Source of the DNA: Citrobacter sp. 18056
Lineage (GTDB): Bacteria > Pseudomonadota > Gammaproteobacteria > Enterobacterales > Enterobacteriaceae
Direction: 5' to 3'
Length of the DNA stretch: 64,000 bases
NCBI GenBank assembly: GCA_902706235.1
Contig: CACSJR010000002.1
Span: 62,001 to 126,000, forward strand
The position numbers and the translations under genes were made by a program. Within the stretch, counting starts at the first letter, position 1. Every line of letters begins with the position of its first letter. Below the pieces are notes generated by a model that was not told the DNA's origin, ran no database searches, and worked only from the letters and a program-made list of their open reading frames with translations. Positions 47,939 through 62,271 of this stretch are shown one piece after another.

Positions 47939-48706
47939 TTAAGCCTGTTTAGCGGCTTCAGCTGCTTTAACGATAACGGCGAAAGCGTCAGCTTTCAGAG
48001 AGGCACCGCCAACCAGCGCGCCGTCAATGTCCGGCTGGGTGAACAGTTCAGCAGCGTTAGATGCGTTTACGGAACCGCCGTACTGAATGATAACTTGCTC
48101 AGCCACTTTCGCGTCTGCTTTAGCAATGTGATCACGGATGAATTTGTGAACTGCCTGAGCCTGCGCAGGAGTTGCAGATTTGCCAGTACCAATTGCCCAT
48201 ACTGGTTCGTAAGCGATAACCACACCTTCGAATGCTGCTGCGCCCTGAGTTTTCAGCACTGCGTCGATCTGACGTGCACAAACTTCTTCAGTTTTGCCTG
48301 CTTCGTTTTCTGCTTCGGTTTCACCGATGCACAGAACCGGTACCAGACCCTGCTCTTTCAGCACGGCGAATTTCTTGGCGATCAGTTCGTCAGATTCTTT
48401 GTGGTAAGTACGACGCTCAGAGTGACCGATGATGATGTATTTCGCACCGATATCTTTCAGCATTTCCGCAGAGGTTTCACCAGTGAATGCGCCGGACAGG
48501 TTCAGGTCAACGTTCTGCGCGCCCACGATGATGTGGCTGCCACCAGCGGCACGAATGGCCAGGTCGAGGTACATTTCCGGCGGCGCGATAGCAACGCCAC
48601 AACCGGTTACGCCACTCAGCTCTGTACGCAGGTTAGCAACCAGCTCGTTTACCATGTGGCGGCTGCCGTTCAGTTTCCAGTTACCCATCACTAAAGGATG
48701 TCGCAT
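47939..48706 (-). CDS. tpiA: Triosephosphate isomerase TpiA
   Basis: This is a 255-residue TIM-barrel enzyme that interconverts dihydroxyacetone phosphate and glyceraldehyde 3-phosphate. The catalytic His lies in IIGHSERR and the catalytic Glu in [16 protein letters not shown]. The phosphate loop GGSVNASNA is intact. It links the glycerol genes of this block to glycolysis. Confidence 0.97.
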   Translation of the reverse strand: MRHPLVMGNWKLNGSRHMVNELVANLRTELSGVTGCGVAIAPPEMYLDLAIRAAGGSHIIVGAQNVDLNLSGAFTGETSAEMLKDIGAKYIIIGHSERRTYHKESDELIAKKFAVLKEQGLVPVLCIGETEAENEAGKTEEVCARQIDAVLKTQGAAAFEGVVIAYEPVWAIGTGKSATPAQAQAVHKFIRDHIAKADAKVAEQVIIQYGGSVNASNAAELFTQPDIDGALVGGASLKADAFAVIVKAAEAAKQA

Positions 48707-48815
48707 TTGAATTCTCCACGCTACTTAAGCGAATTAAGGAAGATGGCCACCCCTCAGGGCAGCATGGTCTGTGAAACAGTATAGAGATTCGGCGCTGGAA
48801 AGGCTTTGCTTTTTG

Positions 48816-49424
48816 TCATTTATTGTTGCTTTCGAGCGTCTCAGCCAGGGCCAGCTTAATCGGTTCAACAGCGAAGGTCAGACCCTTTTCGCCGTTATCT
48901 GCGACCACATAGCGAAGCGCCCCTTCACTGCTGGTGTAGTAGCGTTTGTTCTTTCCGGCGGAAAGGAGTTTCTGCAGTTTTTGCCGGCTTTGCGCTTTGG
49001 TAATCGCAGGAGTGAAGACGCGCAAAACCGCGCCCATATATTCCAGCGCTTTCTCTTTGGCCGCTTTTTGTTCCGGCCCCTGAATCGGTAGCCAGGTTAT
49101 CTGCATCGATTTAATCTTTAGCGTGCCGCGCTCAAGTGCCGTAGAGGCGTACAGATTTTCATTAATTTTGCTGGCGGCACGAGTGAGGGTCAGCTGATCG
49201 CGGCTGGTGGTGATGGAGTGGAATTCGTTCAGCGCCAGTGCCGGATTATCGGCGTTAAACTTCTCACGAAACTGGCTAATGGACAGATCAAACGTCGGCG
49301 AACCCGAGAGCAGGTAAGGCGCGGTGGTGGATTCGCCCGTTTCAGCCGACAGCGCTTTTTGGCCGACAGTCACTGCTGTAAGCCCAATCAAACACAAAGT
49401 CAGCCATTTCGTCATGTACACCAC
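48816..49424 (-). CDS. yiiQ: YiiQ, DUF1454 periplasmic protein
   Basis: This 202-residue protein has an N-terminal signal peptide (LTLCLIGLTAVTVGQKALSA). It matches E. coli YiiQ from APYLLSGSPTFDLSISQFRE to the end. The function is unknown. A start three codons later (MTKW) is also possible. Confidence 0.9.
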   Translation of the reverse strand: MVYMTKWLTLCLIGLTAVTVGQKALSAETGESTTAPYLLSGSPTFDLSISQFREKFNADNPALALNEFHSITTSRDQLTLTRAASKINENLYASTALERGTLKIKSMQITWLPIQGPEQKAAKEKALEYMGAVLRVFTPAITKAQSRQKLQKLLSAGKNKRYYTSSEGALRYVVADNGEKGLTFAVEPIKLALAETLESNNK

Positions 49425-49530
49425 CTAAGATTTTTTCCTGGGGATGATTAAAACGGTAAACCGCCCCGCTTGTCAAAAAGAGACCACTTCAGGGTAAACT
49501 ACGCGGCATGACGATGATAAGGAATTTTCC

Positions 49531-49950
49531 ATGACCCTACAGCAGTGGTTATTTTCGATTAATGGGCGTATTGGACGCCGTGATTTTTGGATCTGGATAG
49601 GTCTTTGGGTGCTGGCGATGATTGTGCTGTTCACCCTCGCGGGCAGTGGTTTACTGAATCTGCAAACCGCCGCATTTGCGTTGGTGTGCCTGCTCTGGCC
49701 GACGGCAGCAGTGACCGTTAAACGCCTGCACGACCGTGGTAAATCAGGCATCTGGGCGCTGTTGATGATCCTCGCGTGGATGCTTCTCGCCGGTAACTGG
49801 GCGGTGCTCCCGGGCGTCTGGCAGTGGGGCGTGGGCCGCTTTATTCCGACCCTGATTATGGTGATGATGCTTATTGACCTGGGCGCGTTCGTTGGGACCC
49901 AGGGCGAAAATAAGTTCGGAAAAGAAACGATTGCCGTTAAATACCGCTGA
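49531..49950 (+). CDS. yiiR: YiiR, DUF805 membrane protein
   Basis: This is a 139-residue inner-membrane protein with four hydrophobic helices. It has the DUF805 start LQQWLFSINGRIGRRDFW and VKRLHDRGKSG. It matches E. coli YiiR. Its stop abuts the stop of convergent fpr with no gap. In E. coli, yiiS and uspD follow; they are absent here. Confidence 0.9.
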   Translation: MTLQQWLFSINGRIGRRDFWIWIGLWVLAMIVLFTLAGSGLLNLQTAAFALVCLLWPTAAVTVKRLHDRGKSGIWALLMILAWMLLAGNWAVLPGVWQWGVGRFIPTLIMVMMLIDLGAFVGTQGENKFGKETIAVKYR

Positions 49951-50697
49951 TTACCAGTAGTGTTCGGCAGTCATATGGCCCGGTCGGCGACGCAAATGTT
50001 TGGTCATCTGCCGGGAATCTTTCAGTAACTGCTGGGTATCACGCACCATCTGCGGGTTTCCGCACAGCATCACATGGCTGTTTTCGATGGTCATCGTCAG
50101 GCCCACGGCCTCTTCCAGCGCTCCGCTTTCGATAAGCGCCGGTACGCGTCCGGTTAACGAGCCTGACACTTCCTCGCGACTCACCACGGTTTGAATACGG
50201 AGTTTCCCTTCGTATTGTTTTTGCAGTTCCAGCATCAACGGCAAATAGCTTAAATCGTGGGCATAGCGCACCGCATGCACCAGCACCAGGTTGTTGAAGC
50301 GCTCCAGATTTTTCCCTTCCTGCAGAATCGACAAATACGGGCCGAGCGCCGTGCCGGTCGCCAGCATCCACAGCGTATCGCAGTCCGGCACTTCATCCAG
50401 CACAAAGAAACCTGCCGCTTCGCTGACCAATTGCACTTCATCACCGGGTTTGAGCGCCGCCAGACGCGGGCTGAGTTTGCCCTCTGGTACCGTCACCAGA
50501 TAAAACTCGAGGTCAGGATTATTGGGCGCATTGACATAGGAATAGGCGCGCTGGACGCGCTCGCCGTCAATTTCCAGCCCAAGCTTGGTGAATTGTCCGG
50601 CCGTGAAGGGGTGAACAGGGGCATGAACGGTGAGGCTGAACAACGCATCTGTCCAGTTCTCGACTTTGGTAACTTTACCTGTGACCCAATCCGCCAT
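49951..50697 (-). CDS. fpr: Ferredoxin/flavodoxin-NADP+ reductase Fpr
   Basis: This is a 248-residue FAD enzyme that passes electrons between NADPH and flavodoxin or ferredoxin. The FAD-binding RAYSYVNAPNN and the NADP region ATGTALGPYLSIL are present, and the C-terminal TAEHYW is typical of bacterial Fpr. In E. coli it is SoxRS-induced. It remains next to glpX, as in E. coli, with a terminator stem in the 95-bp gap. Confidence 0.96.
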   Translation of the reverse strand: MADWVTGKVTKVENWTDALFSLTVHAPVHPFTAGQFTKLGLEIDGERVQRAYSYVNAPNNPDLEFYLVTVPEGKLSPRLAALKPGDEVQLVSEAAGFFVLDEVPDCDTLWMLATGTALGPYLSILQEGKNLERFNNLVLVHAVRYAHDLSYLPLMLELQKQYEGKLRIQTVVSREEVSGSLTGRVPALIESGALEEAVGLTMTIENSHVMLCGNPQMVRDTQQLLKDSRQMTKHLRRRPGHMTAEHYW

Positions 50698-50749
50698 TAT
50701 CTTCTCCTCGCTACGTTGATAGTCCTATCTTCGCTACCAGGAGGAAAGA

Positions 50750-50773
50750 TTTCCAGCCCCGAAAGGCTGGAAA
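50750..50773 (-). terminator. glpX terminator
   Basis: TTTCCAGCC and GGCTGGAAA form a 9-bp stem around six bases, followed by TCTTTCC, between glpX and fpr. Confidence 0.75.
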
Positions 50774-50792
50774 GCTCTATTGATCAAATAAA

Positions 50793-51803
50793 TCAGAGGA
50801 TGTGTAGCTGGATTTCCGGATCTTTGCGGTCGAGATAGTGAATCGACTGAATGCGGCGGATGGTACGCGATTTACCGCGGATCATCAGCGTTTCGGTGGT
50901 GGCAATATTGCCCTTGCGGGTAATGCCGTCCAGCAGGTCGCCTTTAGTGATGCCGGTGGCGGAGAAAATAACGTTGTCGCTGCGGGCCATTTCATCGAGG
51001 CGTAACACTTTCCCGGCTTCGATACCCATTGCTACACAGCGCTCGAGTTCGTTTTCGCCAATGCGGCGGTTTTCTGGCGAGTCGCCTTTAACGTCGTGGC
51101 GTGCCAGCAGGCGGCCGTGCATATCGCCGTCCAGCGCACGGATAACCGCAGCAGACACCACGCCTTCCGGCGCGCCGCCAATCCCGTACAGCACATCAAC
51201 TTCGCTGTCCGGCATACAGGTCAGAATGGAGGCCGCAACGTCGCCGTCAGGGATGGCAAAAACGCGCACGCCGAGCTTTTGCATCTCGGCAATCACCTGG
51301 TCGTGGCGCGGTTTGGCAAGAATGGTAACGGTTAGCTCAGACAGCGGCTTATCGAGCGCTTTCGCTACATTGCGCAAATTCTCTTCGAGCGGCAGATTGA
51401 GGTCGATAGCGCCTTTTGCACCAGGACCGACGATCAACTTTTCCATGTACATGTCTGGAGCGTTCAGGAAACAGCCTTTATCGCCCACGGCCAGCACGGC
51501 CAGCGCATTCGCCTGACCCATGGCGGTCATGCGGGTGCCTTCAATTGGGTCCACGGCGATATCGACCGCATCACCGTTGCCAGTGCCGACCTGCTCGCCG
51601 ATAAACAACATCGGGGCTTCGTCAATTTCGCCTTCGCCAATTACGATGGTGCCGTCGATATTGACCTTGTTGAGCATGATGCGCATGGCATTCACGGCGG
51701 CGCCGTCGGCGATATTTTTATCACCACGACCCAGCCATTTATAACCAGCAAGCGCGGCGGCCTCGGTCACACGCGAAAATTCGATGGCAAGTTCTCGTCT
51801 CAT
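50793..51803 (-). CDS. glpX: Class II fructose-1,6-bisphosphatase GlpX
   Basis: This is a 336-residue gluconeogenic phosphatase. The metal-site motifs are GEGEIDEAPMLFIGE and VDPIEGTRMTAMGQANALAV. It matches E. coli GlpX. Normally it is the third gene of glpFKX. Here it is separated from glpFK and instead lies 45 bp downstream of recG in the same direction. No clear terminator or GlpR site is visible in that gap, so its regulation has probably changed. Confidence 0.96.
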   Translation of the reverse strand: MRRELAIEFSRVTEAAALAGYKWLGRGDKNIADGAAVNAMRIMLNKVNIDGTIVIGEGEIDEAPMLFIGEQVGTGNGDAVDIAVDPIEGTRMTAMGQANALAVLAVGDKGCFLNAPDMYMEKLIVGPGAKGAIDLNLPLEENLRNVAKALDKPLSELTVTILAKPRHDQVIAEMQKLGVRVFAIPDGDVAASILTCMPDSEVDVLYGIGGAPEGVVSAAVIRALDGDMHGRLLARHDVKGDSPENRRIGENELERCVAMGIEAGKVLRLDEMARSDNVIFSATGITKGDLLDGITRKGNIATTETLMIRGKSRTIRRIQSIHYLDRKDPEIQLHIL

Positions 51804-51848
51804 AACATACTCGTTTTGGAAGCTAAGAATGGCGCGCAGCCCAAAAGG

Positions 51849-53930
51849 CTACGCGTTGGAATAACGTTCGGTTTCCGGCATCCAGCGCTCGATTAACGCC
51901 AGCGCCTGCGGCGGATATTTGTCATGAATATGACGCGCGATGCGCTGAACATCCGGGATCATCGCCTGATCACGCAGCAAATCAGCAACTTTGAATTCAG
52001 CCGCGCCGGTCTGACGGGTGCCGAGCATCTCGCCCGGCCCGCGGATTTCGAGATCTTTTTGCGCAATCACAAAGCCGTCGTTGCTGTCGCGTAATACCTG
52101 CAGGCGTTTCTGCGCCGTTTTCGACAGCGGTGCTTTATAGAGTAGTACACAGTGAGAGGCGACAGCGCCGCGTCCCACACGGCCACGTAGCTGGTGCAGC
52201 TGCGCCAGGCCCAGACGCTCCGGGTTTTCGATAATCATCAGGCTAGCGTTTGGCACGTCCACCCCGACTTCAATCACCGTAGTGGCGATAAGCAATTGCA
52301 GCTCGCCCTGCTTGAAAGCCAGCATCACCGCCTGCTTTTCAGCCGGCTTCATGCGTCCGTGGACGAGACCGATGTTTAGCTCTGGCAGCGCAATTTTCAG
52401 CTCTTCCCAGGTGGCTTCTGCCGCCTGCGCTTCCAGCAAATCGGACTCTTCAATCAGCGTGCAGACCCAATAAGCCTGACGGCCTTCCTGCATACAGGCA
52501 TGGCGCACGCGTTCGATAATTTCGTGGCGACGGGTATCACCAATGGCGACCGTCGTGACGGGCGTACGGCCCGGCGGCATTTCGTCGATAACCGACGTGT
52601 CGAGATCGGCATACGCGGTCATCGCCAGGGTACGGGGAATTGGCGTGGCGGTCATGATCAGCTGATGCGGATGGAAACCCTGTTGCTGGCCTTTTTCCCA
52701 TAGCGCCAGACGCTGGTGAACACCGAAGCGGTGCTGTTCGTCGATGATAACCAGCGCCAAACCGTTAAACTGAACCTGCTCCTGGAAAATGGCATGGGTG
52801 CCGACCACCATTTGTACCTGACCGCTGGCAATGGCTTCCTGTTGCGCCTGACGTGCTTTGCCCTTTTGCTTGCCCGCCAGCCAGCCCACTTCAATACCCA
52901 ATGGTGCAAACCAGTTACGGAAGTTGGTGGCGTGCTGCTCGGCTAACAGTTCCGTCGGCGCCATTAGCCCGACCTGTTTGCCATTGGCGATTGCTCTTAA
53001 CGCAGCGAGGGCAGCAACCAGCGTTTTCCCGGAGCCGACGTCGCCCTGAACGAGGCGCATCATCGGGATATCCTGGGCTAAATCTTTTTCGATTTCTGCC
53101 ACCACGCGGGCCTGAGCCCCGGTTGGCTTAAATGGCAGCGCGGCGAGAAGACCATTTTTCAGATCGTCCTTCGGGCCCAGCGGTTCGGCGTGATAACGCT
53201 GTGCGCCCGCACGAAGTGCAAGCATGCTCAGGTTATGTGCCAACAGCTCTTCCATAATCAGACGGCGCTGTGCTGGATGCTGGCCACTTTCTAAATCAGT
53301 CAATTGCAACGACGGCGGTGGGCGGTGCAGGGTGCGCAATGCTTCCGGCAGGCTCATTAAACCCTGCGCCAGTTCCGGCGGCAGCAGTTCCGCGATGGCG
53401 CAGGTATCAAGTAAATCCAGTGCCTGATCGGTCAGCTTACGCAGCGTAGCCTGGCGTACGCCTTCGGTGGTTGGATAGACCGGCGTCAGCGTTTCCTGCA
53501 GCTCTGGCTCGCTCATATCACCCTGCACGCGGTATTCCGGATGGATCATCTCCGCACCGTACTTCCCACGCTTCGCTTCACCGTAGGCCAGCACGCGGCG
53601 GCCTGTGGCGAGACTGTTTTTCATCGCCGCGTTGAAATTGAAAAAACGCATGGTGAGGATGCCGGTGCCGTCGCTTATCTGGCAGGTCATCATTCGGCGA
53701 CCGCCGAAAGTGATATTGCTGTTGAGAACTTCACCTTCCACCGTAGCGTAGATGCCCGGCAGCAGGTCATTGATAGGGTAAAGTTGGGTTCGGTCTTCGT
53801 AACGCAGCGGTAAGTGCAGGAGCAAATCCTGCACGTTATGCAGGCCAATCTTCGCCAGTTTGCTGGTCTGTGCTGCGCCAACGCCAGTGAGTGCACTCAG
53901 CGGGACGGCATCCAGCAGACGGCCTCCCAT
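51849..53930 (-). CDS. recG: Branch-migrating DNA helicase RecG
   Basis: This is a 693-residue superfamily 2 helicase that remodels stalled forks and R-loops. The wedge/OB domain is N-terminal. The helicase core has Walker A GDVGSGKT, Walker B as DEQH, and motif VI QLRGRVGRG. The C-terminal part includes DLEIRGPGEMLGTRQTG. It is the same length as E. coli RecG. It starts 3 bp after the trmH stop in the rpoZ-spoT-trmH-recG operon. Confidence 0.97.
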   Translation of the reverse strand: MGGRLLDAVPLSALTGVGAAQTSKLAKIGLHNVQDLLLHLPLRYEDRTQLYPINDLLPGIYATVEGEVLNSNITFGGRRMMTCQISDGTGILTMRFFNFNAAMKNSLATGRRVLAYGEAKRGKYGAEMIHPEYRVQGDMSEPELQETLTPVYPTTEGVRQATLRKLTDQALDLLDTCAIAELLPPELAQGLMSLPEALRTLHRPPPSLQLTDLESGQHPAQRRLIMEELLAHNLSMLALRAGAQRYHAEPLGPKDDLKNGLLAALPFKPTGAQARVVAEIEKDLAQDIPMMRLVQGDVGSGKTLVAALAALRAIANGKQVGLMAPTELLAEQHATNFRNWFAPLGIEVGWLAGKQKGKARQAQQEAIASGQVQMVVGTHAIFQEQVQFNGLALVIIDEQHRFGVHQRLALWEKGQQQGFHPHQLIMTATPIPRTLAMTAYADLDTSVIDEMPPGRTPVTTVAIGDTRRHEIIERVRHACMQEGRQAYWVCTLIEESDLLEAQAAEATWEELKIALPELNIGLVHGRMKPAEKQAVMLAFKQGELQLLIATTVIEVGVDVPNASLMIIENPERLGLAQLHQLRGRVGRGAVASHCVLLYKAPLSKTAQKRLQVLRDSNDGFVIAQKDLEIRGPGEMLGTRQTGAAEFKVADLLRDQAMIPDVQRIARHIHDKYPPQALALIERWMPETERYSNA

Positions 53931-53933
53931 GGC

Positions 53934-54623
53934 TTATTTCGCCGCCTGCATGACAGACCACCACTGTGCATCGGCCTCGATTTCCCCACGCTCGTTGACG
54001 TGTGGATAAGGCAGATTTTTACGCCTGGAGACGTGGGCCAGCACCGGGTAGCCGCCTTCGAACAACAGACGCTGCTGTTCTTCTTGCGGCAACATACTGT
54101 TTTCGCGCAGGTACATGCCTGCATTTTGCCGCTGGCGCTGGGCTTCATAGAGAATAAGGGCTGAGGCGACCGAAACGTTCAGCGACTGGACCATGCCGGT
54201 CATTGGGATAATGATGTCCTGGTCGGCGAGGTCTAACGCTTCCTGAGTAATGCCGGTTTTTTCCTGACCCATCAAAACACAGGTCGGTCGCGTGTAATCG
54301 ATTTCGCGAAAATCTACCGCTTTATCAGATAGATGAGTTGCCAGAATTTGCATGCCACGGCTTTTCAGCGTGGAGACGGCATCGCCGATGGTCGGGTGGG
54401 TTTTGACCTGAACCCAACTGTTGCTACCTGCGGCGCTGGAAACCATGGTGCGCATGTGGTTCCCTGGCCAGACGGCGTGGACTTCATGCACTCCGACGGC
54501 ATCAGCAGTGCGAATGATTGCCGAGACATTATGGGGCTTGTGGACCTGCTCCATACAGACGGTCAGATCAGGCTGACGCCTGGCAAGCATCTCACAGATA
54601 CGCTCATAACGTTTTGGGTTCAT
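53934..54623 (-). CDS. trmH: tRNA (Gm18) 2'-O-methyltransferase TrmH
   Basis: This is a 229-residue SPOUT methyltransferase acting on G18 of tRNAs. The three SPOUT motifs are visible: VHKPHNVSAIIRTADAVG, VLMGQEKTGI and IIPMTGMVQSLNVSVASALIL, which form the knot for S-adenosylmethionine. It lies 4 bp after spoT. Confidence 0.96.
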   Translation of the reverse strand: MNPKRYERICEMLARRQPDLTVCMEQVHKPHNVSAIIRTADAVGVHEVHAVWPGNHMRTMVSSAAGSNSWVQVKTHPTIGDAVSTLKSRGMQILATHLSDKAVDFREIDYTRPTCVLMGQEKTGITQEALDLADQDIIIPMTGMVQSLNVSVASALILYEAQRQRQNAGMYLRENSMLPQEEQQRLLFEGGYPVLAHVSRRKNLPYPHVNERGEIEADAQWWSVMQAAK

Positions 54624-54627
54624 TGAA

Positions 54628-56742
54628 CTAGTTTCTGTTGCGGGTGACTTTAATCACATCAGGCATAACGCGAATTTTACGCATGATATTGGCCAGATGG
54701 ACGCGATCGCGTGCCGTCAGACGCATGAAGGCGCTGTAGACGCGACCATCTTTCTCTTCCGTATTCAGACTCTGAATATTGGACGAGGCGGTGTTGATCG
54801 CGGCGGTAAGGTTCGCCAGCGCACCCTGATGGTTGAACATATCCACCTTAATTTCGGTGATAAATTCTTGTTCGGTCTCTTTATCCCACTCCACGGCCAT
54901 GAATTTTTCCGGCTCTTTCTGATAACCGCGAATATTTCGGCACGACTCGTGGTGGATAACCAGTCCTTTGCCCGGGCTGACGTGGGCGATAATCGGATCG
55001 CCTGGAATTGGACGGCAGCATTTTGCGAAGGTTATCAGTACGCCATCAGCGCCTTTAATCGGCAGATGACCGTGACCCGACGGCGTTGGCTGCTGCGCTG
55101 CACCAGCTTCGCCTTGCTGTAAGTTCTTCGCGACCACCACGCTCATGGCGTTGCCAAGACCGATTTCGGCCAGCAGATCGTCAAGCGTGGCGAGCTTCAT
55201 GCGGACTAATTCGCGGTGGATGTTTTCCTGCGGAATTTCGGCGAGCTTGCGGCTTCCGCCGAGCGCGTGGTTCAGCAGACGACGGCCGAGACTGACGGAG
55301 TCATCGCGCTTCAGGTTTTTCAGCAACTGACGGATTCTGGCGCGCGCTTTCGAGCTGACCACAAAGTTCAGCCACGCGGCATTCGGGCGTGCGCCCGGCG
55401 CGGTAATAATTTCGACCGTTTGTCCGCTGGTGAGCGGCTGCGACAGTGGATAGGGCTGTCTGTCGACGCGCGCACCGACGCAGGCATGACCGATATCGGT
55501 ATGGACCGCGTAGGCGAAATCGACCGGTGTCGCACCGGCCGGAAGTTCGACAATGCGGCCTTCCGGGGTGAAAACATAAATCTCATCCGGGAAGAGATCA
55601 GATTTTACGCTCTCGATAAATTCAAATGAGCTACCTGCACTCTGCTGCAGTTCGAGCAAGCTTTGCATCCAGCGCTGAGCGCGGATTTGTGCGGTAGTAC
55701 TGCTTTCGCCATTCTCTTTGTACGCCCAGTGTGCGGCGACACCCATTTCTGCCATCACGTCCATGTCTTCGGTACGAATCTGCACCTCAACCGGCACGCC
55801 GTGCGGGCCAATCATAGAGGTATGCAACGATTGATATCCGTTGGCTTTTGGAATAGCGATATAGTCTTTCACCCGGCCAGGACGCGGCTTGTACAGGCTG
55901 TGCATCTGGCCCAACACACGGTAGCAGGTGTCGAAATCATGGACGATCACGCGGAAGGCGTAGATATCCATAATCGAGTGAAAACGCTGCTCTTTGAGCA
56001 CCATTTTGCAGTAGATGGAGTAAAGATGCTTTTCACGGCCGCTGACGCGACACGGAATTCCCGCTTCCTGTAACCGTCCATCGATTTCAGAAAGGATCTT
56101 CTGAATCATCTCCTTACGGTTGCCACGTGCCGCTTTCACTACCTCTTTAATAACGCGGTAGCGGTTAGGATACAGCGCTTCAAAGCCCAGCTCTTCGAGC
56201 TCGGTTTTAATGTGATGAATACCTAAACGGTGCGCCAGCGGGCTGTAGATTTCCAGTGTTTCGCGGGCAATGCGGCGGCGTTTGTCCGGGCGAAGAGAGC
56301 CCAGGGTGCGCATATTGTGGGTACGGTCGGCAAGTTTGATGAGAATGACGCGGATATCCTGCACCATCGCCATAATCATCTTGCGAAAGTTTTCGGCCTG
56401 CGCCTCTTTCTTATCGCGGAACTTAAGCTTATCAAGCTTGGACACCCCTTCTACCAGTTCAGCAACGCTTTTGCCAAACAGCTGTTCCATATCCTGGTAG
56501 GTGGCGGGGGTATCTTCAATCACGTCATGCAGTAGGGCTGCCATCAATGTTTCATAGTCGAGTTTCATCTCGGCCAGAATGCAGGCAACGGCTACCGGGT
56601 GCGTGATATAGGGTTCACCGCTTGAACGTGTCTGTCCCTCGTGAGCATCACGTGCAACGAGATAAGCCTGCTGAAGACGCTTAATCTGGTCTTCTGGCAG
56701 GTAAGTTTGAATCAGCTGATTCAGGCTCTCAAACAGATACAA
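54628..56742 (-). CDS. spoT: Bifunctional (p)ppGpp synthetase/hydrolase SpoT
   Basis: This 704-residue enzyme degrades and weakly makes (p)ppGpp. The HD hydrolase domain (residues about 40-150) has MAALLHDVIEDTPATY. The synthetase domain contains YQSLHTSMIGPHGVPVEVQI. TGS (PDEIYVFTPEGRIVELP) and C-terminal ACT domains follow. It is two residues longer than E. coli SpoT. It lies 19 bp downstream of rpoZ. Confidence 0.97.
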   Translation of the reverse strand: MYLFESLNQLIQTYLPEDQIKRLQQAYLVARDAHEGQTRSSGEPYITHPVAVACILAEMKLDYETLMAALLHDVIEDTPATYQDMEQLFGKSVAELVEGVSKLDKLKFRDKKEAQAENFRKMIMAMVQDIRVILIKLADRTHNMRTLGSLRPDKRRRIARETLEIYSPLAHRLGIHHIKTELEELGFEALYPNRYRVIKEVVKAARGNRKEMIQKILSEIDGRLQEAGIPCRVSGREKHLYSIYCKMVLKEQRFHSIMDIYAFRVIVHDFDTCYRVLGQMHSLYKPRPGRVKDYIAIPKANGYQSLHTSMIGPHGVPVEVQIRTEDMDVMAEMGVAAHWAYKENGESSTTAQIRAQRWMQSLLELQQSAGSSFEFIESVKSDLFPDEIYVFTPEGRIVELPAGATPVDFAYAVHTDIGHACVGARVDRQPYPLSQPLTSGQTVEIITAPGARPNAAWLNFVVSSKARARIRQLLKNLKRDDSVSLGRRLLNHALGGSRKLAEIPQENIHRELVRMKLATLDDLLAEIGLGNAMSVVVAKNLQQGEAGAAQQPTPSGHGHLPIKGADGVLITFAKCCRPIPGDPIIAHVSPGKGLVIHHESCRNIRGYQKEPEKFMAVEWDKETEQEFITEIKVDMFNHQGALANLTAAINTASSNIQSLNTEEKDGRVYSAFMRLTARDRVHLANIMRKIRVMPDVIKVTRNRN

Positions 56743-56761
56743 GGGCGACCCGCAGGGTTAA

Positions 56762-57037
56762 TTAACGACGACCTTCAGCAATGGCGGTAACGGCCTGCAG
56801 TTCTGCGGCTTCCTGCTCTTGCTGTTCCTGACGATCACGAACGTCGAGGATCTGGTTGTTGATCAGACCTTCTTCGATTTCGCGCAACGCGATTACGGTG
56901 GTTTTGTCGTTCTCTTCTGGTACCAGCGGATCTTTACCGCCTGTCTGCATCTGACGAGCGCGACGCGCGGCGACCAGCACCAGGTCAAAACGGTTACCAA
57001 TTTTCTCTACAGCGTCCTGAACAGTTACGCGTGCCAT
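56762..57037 (-). CDS. rpoZ: RNA polymerase omega subunit RpoZ
   Basis: This is the 91-residue omega subunit that helps fold beta' and forms one ppGpp site. It is almost identical to E. coli RpoZ ([40 protein letters not shown]). It is the first gene of the rpoZ-spoT-trmH-recG operon, 53 bp after gmk. Confidence 0.97.
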   Translation of the reverse strand: MARVTVQDAVEKIGNRFDLVLVAARRARQMQTGGKDPLVPEENDKTTVIALREIEEGLINNQILDVRDRQEQQEQEAAELQAVTAIAEGRR

Positions 57038-57090
57038 ATTTCAAAGCTCCACAGATGACGAAATGACTGGGCATGATACTGAATGTGTGT

Positions 57091-61290
<4,200 letters not shown>

Positions 61291-61429
61291 GAGAGACTTA
61301 ATGTAAATTGATCTTAAAATATTACCGCTATTGTATACGAATTTTCCATTCTCATGTGTGTCCGATAAGTGCTTTCAAGCATGAACTATTCGAAATAGAT
61401 ATGAATATTTGCTGTGCTGCCGGCAGAAG

Positions 61430-62047
61430 TTAATGCGCGTTGTGCTTGTAATGAAATACCGGCAGACCCAGTTTTAGACGTAGCGCCAGCATGCGCATGG
61501 TAAAGCCGAACAACAGCGTGGCAATCACCACCACATCGTGGTTACTTACATAGTTCTGTAGGGCGATATACAGCACCGCAGAAGCAAACGAGACCCCAGC
61601 GTACAGCTCTTTTTGGAACACCAGCGGGATGCGCTTACAGAACATATCGCGTAACACGCCACCAAAGACGCCCGTTACCACGGCTGCGATACAGGCGATC
61701 ACCGGGCCTTCGCTCATATCCAGTGCAATCTGAGCGCCGATGATGGAGAACACCACCAGGCCAAGGGCATCGAGCACGAGGAACAGGCGGCGCAGATGCG
61801 GCATCACGGGCGCAACGATGGTTGTCAGTACCGCGGCGATGGCAACAATAATCACATATTCCGGGTGTTTAACCCAACCCAGAGGATAGTGGCCGAGCAG
61901 GATATCGCGCACCGAACCGCCGCCAAGCGCCGTAGCAGTGGCAATGATGATGACGCCAAACGTATCCATCCGGCGACGTCCGGCCGCCAGTGCGCCCGTC
62001 ATCGCTTCCGCGGTGATCCCGATGAGATAAAGAATATGTAGCAGCAT
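61430..62047 (-). CDS. yicG: YicG, UPF0126/TRIC-like membrane protein
   Basis: This is a 205-residue membrane protein of two UPF0126 repeats with seven helices. [20 protein letters not shown] and [20 protein letters not shown] are the paired signature loops. It matches E. coli YicG. The family is structurally related to TRIC cation channels, and some members are linked to glycine transport. The function here is not established. Confidence 0.93.
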   Translation of the reverse strand: MLLHILYLIGITAEAMTGALAAGRRRMDTFGVIIIATATALGGGSVRDILLGHYPLGWVKHPEYVIIVAIAAVLTTIVAPVMPHLRRLFLVLDALGLVVFSIIGAQIALDMSEGPVIACIAAVVTGVFGGVLRDMFCKRIPLVFQKELYAGVSFASAVLYIALQNYVSNHDVVVIATLLFGFTMRMLALRLKLGLPVFHYKHNAH

Positions 62048-62241
62048 AATTGCCCTCGTAAGTCAGAGCGGCAGATTAGCGATTTGTGCGGTGGATCACG
62101 ATTGAGATTTTCTAAGGCAAAATGAAAAGGATTAGTTTTTGTTATTTGAAATGACAACTATAGGCCAGCCTAAGGCGATATTGCTTTTTTTATGGATTAG
62201 TAAAAGTATGCTGTTTAACGCGCGTTGAAATCCAGGGGTTG

Positions 62242-62264
62242 AAAAGCCCGGCGTGAACCGGGCC
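62242..62264 (-). terminator. yicC terminator
   Basis: GCCCGG and CCGGGC form a 6-bp stem, followed by TTTTC on the minus strand, 8 bp past yicC. The rest of the 224-bp gap to yicG shows no gene. Confidence 0.78.
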
Positions 62265-62271
62265 TGTTCGC

